Shown here: one piece after another, positions 37,302 through 45,667 of the stretch
Position numbering within the stretch: the stretch's first letter is position 1
Layout of the letters: every line of letters begins with the position of its first letter
Assembly (NCBI GenBank): GCA_018650445.1
Contig: JABIFX010000168.1
Span: forward strand, 1 to 47,614
From: Fidelibacterota bacterium
GTDB taxonomy: Bacteria > Fidelibacterota > UBA8477 > JABMPR01
Reading direction: 5' to 3'
Length of the DNA: 47,614 nt
Notes under the pieces: model-generated
What the model was told of the DNA's origin: nothing
Databases searched by the model: none
What the model saw: the letters and a program-made list of their open reading frames with translations, nothing else
Made by a program: the position numbers and the translations under genes

Positions 37302-38293
37302 TTCGCACCCCCTTTCACTTTCTCAAGGCTTAGAACATTGACCAAACCTCCGGCATCTTTACCATCAACAATATACTTATCTAGACCTGGCAGAATCTCT
37401 TCCATGGTTTCAAGGTACATGCGTGTTTTAGTTACATTTTTTGCCAGACGGTATTGAGTGAGCATTTGAGTAAAACGAGACGCATCACCCTCAGCTTCCT
37501 TAATTCGTTTTTGCTTATAGGCTTCGGCCTCCTGCATAGCTTGTGCTTTTTCACCACGAGCCTTGGGGATAATTTCATTCTGATATCCCAGGGCAACATT
37601 CACTTTCTTCTCTTTTTCTTCCTTGGCTGATTGCACATCCTTGAAGGCTGCATCAACCTGCTGAGGAGGTGTGACATCCTGCAACTTTATCTCAGCGACA
37701 TGAACACCGGCTTCATAACTATCCAACACCTTTTGCAGCAATACTTTGGTGGCTGCTTCGATCATCGCTTTTCCAGTAGTCAAGGTTTGATCAATTGGTT
37801 GTGAACCAACAACCTGCCTTATTGAGGCTTCAGCCGCATGTGAGACAGCACGCTCTGGATCAGCCACTCGGAAGAGGAATTGACCAGCATCCTTAATCTT
37901 GTATTGTACCACAAGATTAACACTGACGATATTCTCATCCCCGGTGAGCATCAGGGCTTCAGAAGGCACATCTTTGTACTGGGCAGAATTTGATGTCCCC
38001 CCCGCTCTGATAGTGCGAAAGCCCAGCTCTAATCGTCTGACTTCCTCTACATTCACTAAATCCACAGTTTGGATAGGCCATGGAAATTTAAATTTTAAAC
38101 CAGGCTCAGTAATCTGAGAGAGTTTTCCAAAAGTTTTTACAACTCCATTTTGCTCTGGGTCAACAACATAAAATGGTCCGGCAAAAAATATCCAGACCAG
38201 CAATAATAATAAAATGGGATAAATAAAGGTCTTCATTCCAAAATCTGGAATCTCAACCTCACTATCACCAATAACAACACGCTTTCCAGCCAT
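37298..38293 (-). CDS. hflK: Protease modulator HflK (SPFH/band 7)
   Basis: HflK is the partner of HflC. I placed the start at ATG 38293, which follows AAAGGAGA by nine bases, giving 331 residues. The open frame continues 16 codons upstream with no better start. One membrane helix (about residues 23-41, FIYPILLLLLVWIFF) follows a short cytoplasmic tail. The SPFH domain (EQNGVVKTFGKLSQITEPGL), the HflK-typical DVTPPQQVDAAFKDVQSA and a charged coiled coil follow. The C-terminal segment lacks the long Gly/Pro tails of proteobacterial HflK. Overlap with hflC shows one transcript. Confidence 0.94.
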   Translation of the reverse strand: MAGKRVVIGDSEVEIPDFGMKTFIYPILLLLLVWIFFAGPFYVVDPEQNGVVKTFGKLSQITEPGLKFKFPWPIQTVDLVNVEEVRRLELGFRTIRAGGTSNSAQYKDVPSEALMLTGDENIVSVNLVVQYKIKDAGQFLFRVADPERAVSHAAEASIRQVVGSQPIDQTLTTGKAMIEAATKVLLQKVLDSYEAGVHVAEIKLQDVTPPQQVDAAFKDVQSAKEEKEKKVNVALGYQNEIIPKARGEKAQAMQEAEAYKQKRIKEAEGDASRFTQMLTQYRLAKNVTKTRMYLETMEEILPGLDKYIVDGKDAGGLVNVLSLEKVKGGAK

Positions 38294-38449
38294 CTTTCTA
38301 TCTCCTTTTGTTATAGCCTTTGAATATAGAGGCCGTGTCATTGAAAGTCATGTGAATACGCTACTCATATCTATTCTTTTCCAGGATCATGATGAATCTT
38401 TTTAGTTTGTTGTAGGATTCAAATACAGCGTCATTTATTATCACTCGTT

Positions 38450-38971
38450 ATGAATCAGATGAATAAGCTCATCAAAGATATTCTCACTTTGATTATCCTA
38501 TCAACCTTGTTGGGTATTACTGCACAGGCTGTACTCCCAAATGGTATTGGCTTAAAAACTGAGATCACTATGGTGGGTGATGATTCTACAGCGGTAGCGG
38601 TACCTGCCGTCTCCATAAATCCCAACGGCAATGGTGATGCAGCCTCCAATATTTCTCTGGAAAATGCCCACGCTGCCTATGAAAATAATGCAGCCCTGTT
38701 TTTTGATGCGCGCAGCCCTGAGGATTTCAGCTCAGGTCATATAAATCAAGCCATCAACTTACCTGTCCATGCATTTATGGATTCTCTCCCCTATTTAGAG
38801 AATCTAAACCTGAGTAGACACATCATTACCTATTGTGATGGAGAGGATTGTAACGCTTCCATCGATCTCGCTGCAGATTTAAAGATGATGGGATTTTCAA
38901 ATGTGAATTTCTTTTTCGGAGGTTGGCAGGAATGGCGGGATGCTGGGTATCCCATTGAGAGTGGTCCCTGA
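38450..38971 (+). CDS. Membrane-anchored rhodanese-domain protein
   Basis: The protein has 173 residues. An N-terminal hydrophobic segment (ILTLIILSTLLGITAQA) acts as a signal or anchor, followed by a Gly/Asn-rich linker and a rhodanese domain from about residue 70. LFFDARSPEDFSSGHINQAI is the conserved first motif. The active-site loop is YCDGEDCNAS with nucleophile Cys129 and a second cysteine, Cys134. FFFGGWQEWRDAGYPI closes the domain. Rhodanese domains carry sulfane sulfur or act in thiol chemistry. The stop overlaps the start of a MauE/DoxX membrane gene by one base, so the pair is probably co-expressed and co-functional at the membrane. Confidence 0.88.
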   Translation: MNQMNKLIKDILTLIILSTLLGITAQAVLPNGIGLKTEITMVGDDSTAVAVPAVSINPNGNGDAASNISLENAHAAYENNAALFFDARSPEDFSSGHINQAINLPVHAFMDSLPYLENLNLSRHIITYCDGEDCNASIDLAADLKMMGFSNVNFFFGGWQEWRDAGYPIESGP

Positions 38972-39432
38972 TGCGCTCAAGTTTTGAAGTCTTCCTCGGG
39001 AGCAAATCCGGTGAATGGTTAGTACGTATCATTCAGATCGGTTTAGGCCTGCTTTTTATCTATGCCAGTCTCGATAAAATTTTGAATCCTGGTTTATTTG
39101 CAAAATCAATTTCCAATTATCGGTTGTTACCCTTACCTCTCTTGCATATCTCAGCAATTATCCTTCCCTGGCTTGAGTTAATATGCGGGATTGCTCTGGT
39201 TATAAATCGATACCAGCGGGCGGCCTATGTCATTATCGGTAGCATGCTGCTTATTTTTATCCTGGCAATTACTTCAGCTATGGTCCGGGGTCTTGATTTT
39301 TATTGTGGGTGTTTTAGCGTGGATAGCGAAGAATCCAATGTGGGGTTATTGAAAATCCTTCAGAATATCGGATTATTCCTCAGCTGTGTTCTTATTGAAT
39401 ATCGTACTGTTGTGGTTCAGCCAAAATCTTAA
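38971..39432 (+). CDS. MauE/DoxX-family membrane protein
   Basis: The 153-residue protein has four hydrophobic helices and the DoxX/MauE pattern: GLLFIYASLDKILNPGLFAK early, LPWLELICGIALV in the middle and GLDFYCGCF (Cys112, Cys114) after helix 3. MauE-type proteins relate to DsbD/VKOR-like redox membrane proteins. The CGC pair suggests thiol or sulfur handling. It begins inside the stop codon of the rhodanese gene (TGATG). A quinone-linked thiol oxidation role is reasonable but is inference. Confidence 0.85.
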   Translation: MRSSFEVFLGSKSGEWLVRIIQIGLGLLFIYASLDKILNPGLFAKSISNYRLLPLPLLHISAIILPWLELICGIALVINRYQRAAYVIIGSMLLIFILAITSAMVRGLDFYCGCFSVDSEESNVGLLKILQNIGLFLSCVLIEYRTVVVQPKS

Positions 39433-39452
39433 ATCTGGTTCTCCAGATTGGA

Positions 39453-40283
39453 TTAACCTTTTAAAATTTCCTCTTTCAATTCAACTGGTGCTTCGGCGAG
39501 AAGATTTGCATCCTCAAGATAGCGTTTTATGTGATGTGCCAGCATGCCTCCATGATAACCATCCATAATGCGATGATCAAAAGTACCCGTAAGCGGTAGA
39601 ATCTTCCGAATCACAATTTTACCATCTCTGACAACTGGCTTATCCTCTTCCTTACCCATCACCAATACTGCAGGTAATTTCGATCCAGGAAATAGCGCAG
39701 CCAATCCAGTAGACAAACCATGAGAACCAATATTGGAGAGGAGAATGGATCCAAAGGCATTGTGACCCAACCCCATGGATTTGATCTGGAATCCCAGTGT
39801 ATTGGTAATAAAACGGAACAATAGAAAGGCCATACGACGGAAGGGCCAGGGAATTTTGGCCAAAAAGGACTTGTTGTCCATGGTGTCATTATTGGCTCCA
39901 CTCCGGGCTTTAGATACCCGATCGCGGATTTCATCAGCAATTTCAAAGACAGTCTTTTTGTGAGCATCATACAACTTGACGCTGGTCATTTCTTTGCCAC
40001 CGTGCATGTTGACGGCCACCGTCACAATAACCTCTTCCCTTTGTACAAGGGTTCCCCTTTTTACAAAGGCATTCATTTCGGGAATATCCCAACCGATGGC
40101 ACGACCTGTTGCAGCTGCCACCATGTGGGTCATGGTGATGCGCTTGCCCTCTTCACGACTTGCTACGATCATCTCCCAGGCGTTGGTTACATCAACTTCC
40201 AACATACCATAAATCTTGCCCTCATTGGGGGCTCCGTATACCGCTGTAGAAATAATTCTCCAGGGACTATTTAATTTTTTCAT
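39453..40283 (-). CDS. Stand-alone 2-oxoacid dehydrogenase E2-type acyltransferase domain
   Basis: I chose ATG 40283 (276 residues) over an upstream TTG at 40322, since the N-terminus MKKLNSPWRIIS fits a cytoplasmic domain. The fold resembles the chloramphenicol-acetyltransferase-like catalytic core of E2 enzymes: ITMTHMVAAATGRAIG early, SILLSNIGSHGLSTG later, and the catalytic motif TFDHRIMDGYHGG near residue 235. There is no lipoyl domain and no E3-binding domain. E1 and E3 genes are not adjacent. Such stand-alone copies occur in several phyla with unknown acyl substrates. The ribosome site is weak. It converges on the MauE gene with 20 bp between. Confidence 0.82.
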   Translation of the reverse strand: MKKLNSPWRIISTAVYGAPNEGKIYGMLEVDVTNAWEMIVASREEGKRITMTHMVAAATGRAIGWDIPEMNAFVKRGTLVQREEVIVTVAVNMHGGKEMTSVKLYDAHKKTVFEIADEIRDRVSKARSGANNDTMDNKSFLAKIPWPFRRMAFLLFRFITNTLGFQIKSMGLGHNAFGSILLSNIGSHGLSTGLAALFPGSKLPAVLVMGKEEDKPVVRDGKIVIRKILPLTGTFDHRIMDGYHGGMLAHHIKRYLEDANLLAEAPVELKEEILKG

Positions 40284-40558
40284 GCTTTCAAGATAGGGAA
40301 TAAAAAATAACAACCAATTCAAAATGAGTAGGTTTTAAAAACCTTGAATTGACTTGGAAATTGTTTTGCCTGAGGTGGGGACAAAACTATATTGCCTCGC
40401 TTTTTAAAGGGTCTCAACTAGAATGACACCCATGCTTCATGGCCGCGTAGCCCTAACTAAAGTCGAAGACTTTGGTGCGGAGCTTACGCCTTGCCCATCA
40501 ACATATCCTGGGTTAGGTGTGACACGCAGTTGTAAAGCAGATTTAGTTTTTTTTAAAT
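40284..40558. other. Intergenic region before tRNA-Lys with a 13-base tRNA-start copy
   Basis: No gene is visible. ATGGCCGCGTAGC at 40439-40451 repeats the tRNA 5' end with its flanking bases (40557-40569). The remainder can form short hairpins (AAGTC/GACTT around 40461). It may be a leftover of an earlier tRNA-targeted insertion or chance. Confidence 0.4.
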
Positions 40559-40631
40559 GGCCGCGTAGCTCAGTTGGTAGAGCAGTTGACTTTTAATCAA
40601 TTGGTCGTAGGTTCGATTCCTACCGCGGTCA
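40559..40631 (+). tRNA. tRNA-Lys (anticodon TTT)
   Basis: The cloverleaf is complete. Acceptor GGCCGCG (40559-40565) pairs with CGCGGTC (40624-40630), including one G-U pair. The D arm has GCTC/GAGC with AGTTGGTA. The anticodon stem GTTGA/TCAAT encloses CTTTTAA, with anticodon TTT at 40592-40594. The T arm is GTAGG-TTCGATT-CCTAC. The discriminator is A, and CCA is not encoded. It reads lysine codons AAA and AAG. Confidence 0.97.
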
Positions 40632-40640
40632 CAACCCTCT

Positions 40641-40682
40641 AGTCCTTGTGTCTCAACATCTGATTGAATCACAGGGATTTTT
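40641..40682 (+). terminator. Terminator of tRNA-Lys
   Basis: AGTCCTTGTG (40641-40650) pairs with CACAGGGATT (40670-40679), with two wobble pairs, followed by TTTTTC. It lies ten bases after the tRNA. Confidence 0.75.
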
Positions 40683-40940
40683 CATTTATAAAACAATTTG
40701 CCCTGATGCGATCATAGCTTGTCATAAGTGGTCATTGTTGACCCAATTCGTGGGATACATACGGGATACCGATTCTCTCTTCCGCGGAGAGGCTCCCCCT
40801 TCTTATAACTCATATTGAACTATAAGGTCTAAGTCCTTATTATCATTAATGATATTTATTGTCATGAAGTTGCTAAATCACAATTGCTGGTTAAAATATG
40901 TTATCCATACTTTTACGAAATTTATTCGGGAGAAAATCTC
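40683..40940. other. Junction region between tRNA-Lys and surface-protein gene
   Basis: No gene is seen. It contains the near-repeat GGGATACATACGGGATAC (about 40751-40768) and a CTCTC/GAGAG hairpin around CCGCGG (about 40774-40789). The second half is strongly AT-rich, which marks the change toward the composition of the following genes. No integrase or clear attachment-site copy is found. Confidence 0.4.
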
Positions 40941-43900
40941 ATGAATCGTATATTTGCTTGTATCCTAGTTTCAGCAATTTCATTGACCGCAAATACTATA
41001 AACGTTCCTATAGATCAACCAACAATTCAGGCAGGAATTGATGCATCGGTTAATGGTGATACAGTCCTAGTTCAACCAGGTACTTACCAAGAGAATATCA
41101 ATTATAATGGTAATAATATTGTCGTCGGGTCGTTAATGCTAACCACAGGTGATACAAACTATATTCAACAAACAGTAATTGATGGGGGAGAATCTCCCCA
41201 TGTAGTTGAGTTTTCTAGCAACGAAGACAGTACTGCAGTTCTTTTAGGATTTACCATCTTAAATGGTTCAACACAAGGAATCTTCTGTGAATACTCAAGC
41301 CCTAATATTCTCAGTTGTACAATTTCACATTCGGTGAGGGGAATCTGGTGTTGGGCTTCAAGCCCCCGAATTAATGATGTGGTTGTAACTAATAATGATG
41401 AATCAGGAATATGGATTGGATATGAATCACATCCATTCATTACTAATTCTACAATTTCAAACAATAACGGTGGTGGTATCCATTGTACTAATTATTCAAA
41501 TCCAACCCTGGTGGATGTTCACATCGAAGGGAATCATGTGTCGAGTGGGTCTGGAGGAGGATTTTTCGCGGATAACTGGTGTAACCCACAGCTTTTACGC
41601 ATAACGATAATAGATAATCAAGCAGACATGGGCGGTGGAGGTATTTATGTAGGACAAAACTCCACGGTCAATCTAGATAGTACCTTGATTACAAATAATT
41701 ATGCTACTAATCAAGGAGGGGGAATACGGATTAGTCTGCATGGGGTTTTGATAGCAAATAGGACTGAAATCAGCAGTAACAGCTCCAATTATGATAGCGG
41801 TAATTATTTTGGTGAACCCGGTTCAATAGTATCACTTGCAAATTGTACAGTTTATGGTGCTGGAATATATCTACAGGGGCTTCAGGAGTATAGCACTGTT
41901 GCAAATTATAGCAATTCAATACTTTGGGTGAGTTCTGTGCATGTCGAATCATTTACCGATATGAATATTTCATTTTCAGCGCTTCAAGGAGGAGAGAGTG
42001 GAGTAACAGGTGATGTTTCAGGTTCATCCTTTACAAGTGTGATTGATGACAATCCCTTGTTTACCGATAGTTCCGGTGGGGATCTCTCCCTCACAGGTAT
42101 TTCACCCTGCATTGATGCTGGGGACCCAAGTTCACCCTTTGATCCAGATGGGACAGTTGCGGATATGGGGGTCTACTATTATCATGTACCTGCTTATGAG
42201 GGACCTATTTGGCATGTTACCATAAACGGTTCAGATTCAAATGATGGATCATCATTAACTCCTTTTGCCACAATTCAAGCTGGTTTAAATGCAGCTGATT
42301 CGACTGATACTGTTCTTGTTCAACCAGGGACATATTATGAAAACATTGTCTGGCCTCAGATCAACGGGATCAAGCTTATAAGTGCGGGAGATCCAAGCAA
42401 CACCTCTATTGATGGGAGTGGTGCAGGTAGCGTACTTTATTTTTTTGGGCTCTCAGCTACCCTCGATACTCTATCTGTGGTTGACGGATTTACTATTGCA
42501 AATGGTGCCAATTCTAGTGGTGGTGGTATTTACATCGATAATGCTAATCCGACCTTGAGGAATCTTACTATTGCCAATAATAATGCCCAAAATCGGGGTG
42601 GTGGGATGTACATCTACTATGGTGGTCCAGTTCACATAGAAGGTTCAATTATTATCGATAATACTGCTACTCAGAGTGGTGGAGGAATCTCCATCTATCA
42701 GGGTTCAGCAAGAATTACAAATTCTGAATTTTCCAAGAATTTCTCAAATAGCGGAGGTGGGATCTCATTAAATGGTAACTCTTTGACATGTACAAATGTT
42801 TTGATAAACCATAATTTTGGCAGTGGTATTTTCAGTGAATATGCTACCATAGGTCTAGATTCTTGTGTTATTGCCAATAATATTTCAAATGATAACGGAG
42901 GGGGGCTGCATTTAGTCACATGCGGAGTATCGCTAAATTACGTGTCACTTGTGAACAACGAAGCATTATATGATGGGGGTGCGATTAAGCTATTCGGAAC
43001 TTCTTTATCTACGGACAATACTACGATTTATAATAACCATTCTGGGACAGGTTACCATGGAATTTATCAACAGTCAGATGCTCCCAATACTATTTCAAAT
43101 ACAAACTTTGACAATCATGGTTACAGTCTGTATAGTGGTGGAAATATTCACCCAGCGACAAACAATTGGTGGGGACATTCATCCGGTCCCTATCATATGA
43201 TTGAGAACTCTGGAGGTCTTGGGGATACTGCAAACGTATATATTCAAGTAACACCCTGGCTAGTAGAACCTAGTAATGTTGCCCCTCCAATCCCAACCAA
43301 GAACCTTATGGTTACTGAAACTGGTAATGACTTTATAACTCTTAAATGGGATTCAAGCCCAATAGGTGATTTTTCTGGCTTTAGAGTGCATTATGATTCT
43401 GATGAAGGTGGTTATCCATATGCCAATAGCATAGATGTTGGGACGGATACTTCTTTCTCACTTTCTGGTCTCAATCTTGGAACTCAGTACTTTCTTACCA
43501 TCACTGTTTATGACACAGATGAGAATGACAGCTGGTACTCAAACGAGGTAATTGGGGTGACACGTGTCATGGAGGCACAAAATCTTGATATATCTGGAGA
43601 TGAAGACTTGGACCACATAACCAACCACATACCCCCTATCACATATGATTATTTCGATAGTATGGGCGAGAGTCAAACGCATTACCACGTCCAAGTATCC
43701 ACACATAGTGACTTTAGCGTTTTGGATATGTGGGATTCAGGATCTATCAATGACGTAGTGGCTGCATTCCAATATCTTGGGAATCCATTGATAGATGGAA
43801 CCACATATCATTTAAGGCTTAGAGTTGGTAGTGAGAACTTCTGGAGTGATTGGAGTATTCTTACTTTTAGGATGAACTCAATCCCAGCAATTCCGGTGCT

Positions 43901-45404
43901 AGCTAGTCCCATAGAAAACATGATTGTTGATGAGCCAATTCAGCTATTCATTAACAACAGCTCAGATGCTGAGATGGATCTAGTTCAATATCAGTATTTT
44001 GTATTTGATGACAATTCGCGTGAGGTCTTTATAGACTCTTCTCTGTGGATTTCAGATACAACTTGGCAGTTAAGTGTATCACTCTCAGATAATAATCAGT
44101 ACTGGTGGTATGCAAGATCTTATGATGGTTATGAAATGAGTGAATTGGCAAATGCTGCATCTTTCCTCGTGAATACTGAAAATAATCCTCCTGGAATATT
44201 CAATCTTACGTTTCCAGAGCCAAACGGAGAGACAACTTCACTACAGCCAGTTTTCACATGGACAGTTTCTGTTGATCCAGATCCAATTGATACAGTTTCA
44301 TACGCATTGATATTAGATACACCTGAGCCAGGTATCATCACATTTGATGTTGCTACCAATACAAGTATGCAGATCACAGAATCACTAGTTGATAACACAG
44401 AATATTTCTGGAAAGTTATTGCAACTGATATGCTTGGATTTGAGACTGAGAATGCAGGTGGATATTTTAGGTTCACAACTAACCAAATGAATGAGAATCC
44501 GTCGGTAGTTAATCTAATTTCGCCCGATTCAGTATTGATTTTAACACTCACTCCTGAGTTGTACTGGACCCCAGCTATTGACCCTGATCCAACCGACACT
44601 GTACAATACGAGGTCCACTGGTGGGGTGATGGTGTTGAATACGATTCCGTTCTTACAGATACGAATGCTCTAGAAGTTCCCTACGAGCTTGAAGACAATA
44701 GCCAATACTTTTGGGAAGTTATTGCCATGGACCAGACTAACGGGATTTCCCATTCTGAAGAGACAACCTTTTGGATTGATCTTTTCGATGAATGGCCTGT
44801 TGGATTCGCTCTACTAAGCCCTGAAAATAATGCTTCGGGATTATCACCTAGACCTTCATTCTTCTGGGAGATGGCAGAGGACCCAGACCCCTTTGACTAT
44901 GCTACATACATGCTCCACATAGCAACAGATTCTTCTTTTACAGATATTGCATTCCAGACACCCACAGCAGCCACTGTTGGGTATGAAATGGTTGAAGATT
45001 TGCTAAATGATACAGAGTATTGGTGGAGAGTAATTGCAACTGATAGAGATACACTATCTACTTTTTCAGAGACTTTCAAGTTCACTGTTGGATATGTATC
45101 AACAGCAGAAGACTTGGAACTCCCAACGGAGTATGTCTTACAGCAAAACTATCCTAATCCATTCAACCCAATCACCACCCTAAGATATGGATTACCTGCA
45201 GATTCTGAAGTCTCACTATCCATATATGACATAACTGGAAAAATGGTATCGAGCTTTTCTTCAGAATCACAAAAAGCTGGATGGCATGAACGAACATGGA
45301 ATGGACTTAATCAAAATGGTGAGCTTGTTTCAACGGGTATATATCTAGCAAGACTACAGGCAGGATCATATTCAAAGACTATCAAAATGCTCTATTTGAA
45401 GTAA
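40941..45404 (+). CDS. Secreted right-handed beta-helix protein with type IX-like sorting domain
   Basis: The start is ATG 40941 with GGGAGA eight bases upstream, giving 1487 residues. A TTG at 40884 would add a non-signal leader. A signal peptide (MNRIFACILVSAISLTA) leads into a pectate-lyase-like beta helix in two homologous halves, each opening with TIQAG and DTVLVQPGTY (near residues 32 and 440). Many NNNG/SGGG turns follow, ending with NNWWGHSSGPYH near 740. Next come an FN3 domain (about 783-873), about five Ig-like repeats marked by DPDPxDxxxY, and a C-terminal sorting domain (QQNYPNPFNPITTLRYGLP onward, ending TIKMLYLK). The last is the signal recognised by Por-type secretion. It is probably surface-attached or released. 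No catalytic residues are certain. Confidence 0.88.
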   Translation: MNRIFACILVSAISLTANTINVPIDQPTIQAGIDASVNGDTVLVQPGTYQENINYNGNNIVVGSLMLTTGDTNYIQQTVIDGGESPHVVEFSSNEDSTAVLLGFTILNGSTQGIFCEYSSPNILSCTISHSVRGIWCWASSPRINDVVVTNNDESGIWIGYESHPFITNSTISNNNGGGIHCTNYSNPTLVDVHIEGNHVSSGSGGGFFADNWCNPQLLRITIIDNQADMGGGGIYVGQNSTVNLDSTLITNNYATNQGGGIRISLHGVLIANRTEISSNSSNYDSGNYFGEPGSIVSLANCTVYGAGIYLQGLQEYSTVANYSNSILWVSSVHVESFTDMNISFSALQGGESGVTGDVSGSSFTSVIDDNPLFTDSSGGDLSLTGISPCIDAGDPSSPFDPDGTVADMGVYYYHVPAYEGPIWHVTINGSDSNDGSSLTPFATIQAGLNAADSTDTVLVQPGTYYENIVWPQINGIKLISAGDPSNTSIDGSGAGSVLYFFGLSATLDTLSVVDGFTIANGANSSGGGIYIDNANPTLRNLTIANNNAQNRGGGMYIYYGGPVHIEGSIIIDNTATQSGGGISIYQGSARITNSEFSKNFSNSGGGISLNGNSLTCTNVLINHNFGSGIFSEYATIGLDSCVIANNISNDNGGGLHLVTCGVSLNYVSLVNNEALYDGGAIKLFGTSLSTDNTTIYNNHSGTGYHGIYQQSDAPNTISNTNFDNHGYSLYSGGNIHPATNNWWGHSSGPYHMIENSGGLGDTANVYIQVTPWLVEPSNVAPPIPTKNLMVTETGNDFITLKWDSSPIGDFSGFRVHYDSDEGGYPYANSIDVGTDTSFSLSGLNLGTQYFLTITVYDTDENDSWYSNEVIGVTRVMEAQNLDISGDEDLDHITNHIPPITYDYFDSMGESQTHYHVQVSTHSDFSVLDMWDSGSINDVVAAFQYLGNPLIDGTTYHLRLRVGSENFWSDWSILTFRMNSIPAIPVLASPIENMIVDEPIQLFINNSSDAEMDLVQYQYFVFDDNSREVFIDSSLWISDTTWQLSVSLSDNNQYWWYARSYDGYEMSELANAASFLVNTENNPPGIFNLTFPEPNGETTSLQPVFTWTVSVDPDPIDTVSYALILDTPEPGIITFDVATNTSMQITESLVDNTEYFWKVIATDMLGFETENAGGYFRFTTNQMNENPSVVNLISPDSVLILTLTPELYWTPAIDPDPTDTVQYEVHWWGDGVEYDSVLTDTNALEVPYELEDNSQYFWEVIAMDQTNGISHSEETTFWIDLFDEWPVGFALLSPENNASGLSPRPSFFWEMAEDPDPFDYATYMLHIATDSSFTDIAFQTPTAATVGYEMVEDLLNDTEYWWRVIATDRDTLSTFSETFKFTVGYVSTAEDLELPTEYVLQQNYPNPFNPITTLRYGLPADSEVSLSIYDITGKMVSSFSSESQKAGWHERTWNGLNQNGELVSTGIYLARLQAGSYSKTIKMLYLK

Positions 45405-45443
45405 TGTCAGGGGTGATCAAAAAGAGTAGGATTTTAAATCAAC

Positions 45444-45659
45444 ATGGATGAACACCCAATATCAGATTATTTGAAAGGTAGTTGGACTAGCGAAGTCTTG
45501 ATTGATGGAGAGTGGATAGAATACTGCCAATGTAATAGAGGAAAAAAACCAAGGATTTTATTACTTGAAGAGATATACATAGATACTTCAAAAGAAGTTA
45601 GACATAATGGAGTTGTGCAGGAGCCGTGGGAGACAGCATATCACTTTTGGAAAAAGTAA
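45444..45659 (+). CDS. Small hypothetical protein, 71 residues
   Basis: I do not recognise this protein. It is acidic to neutral, starts MDEHPISDYLKGSW and contains CQC followed by basic residues (YCQCNRGKKPR), then a strand-rich end with ETAYHFWKK. No ribosome site is evident before the ATG. It lies 40 bp after the beta-helix gene and 8 bp before the zinc-ribbon/nuclease gene. The tight spacing to the latter suggests co-translation. Coding status is likely but unproven. Confidence 0.5.
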   Translation: MDEHPISDYLKGSWTSEVLIDGEWIEYCQCNRGKKPRILLLEEIYIDTSKEVRHNGVVQEPWETAYHFWKK

Positions 45660-45667
45660 GTTAAAAA

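Noticed and set aside
40751-40768. Attachment site at the GGGATAC direct near-repeat
   Set aside because: Seven-base repeats are too short, and no integrase or tRNA 3' duplicate is visible.
44129-44599. 156-codon minus-strand frame in the beta-helix gene
   Set aside because: Antisense to the Ig-like repeats; Ser/Val-rich shadow without a ribosome site.
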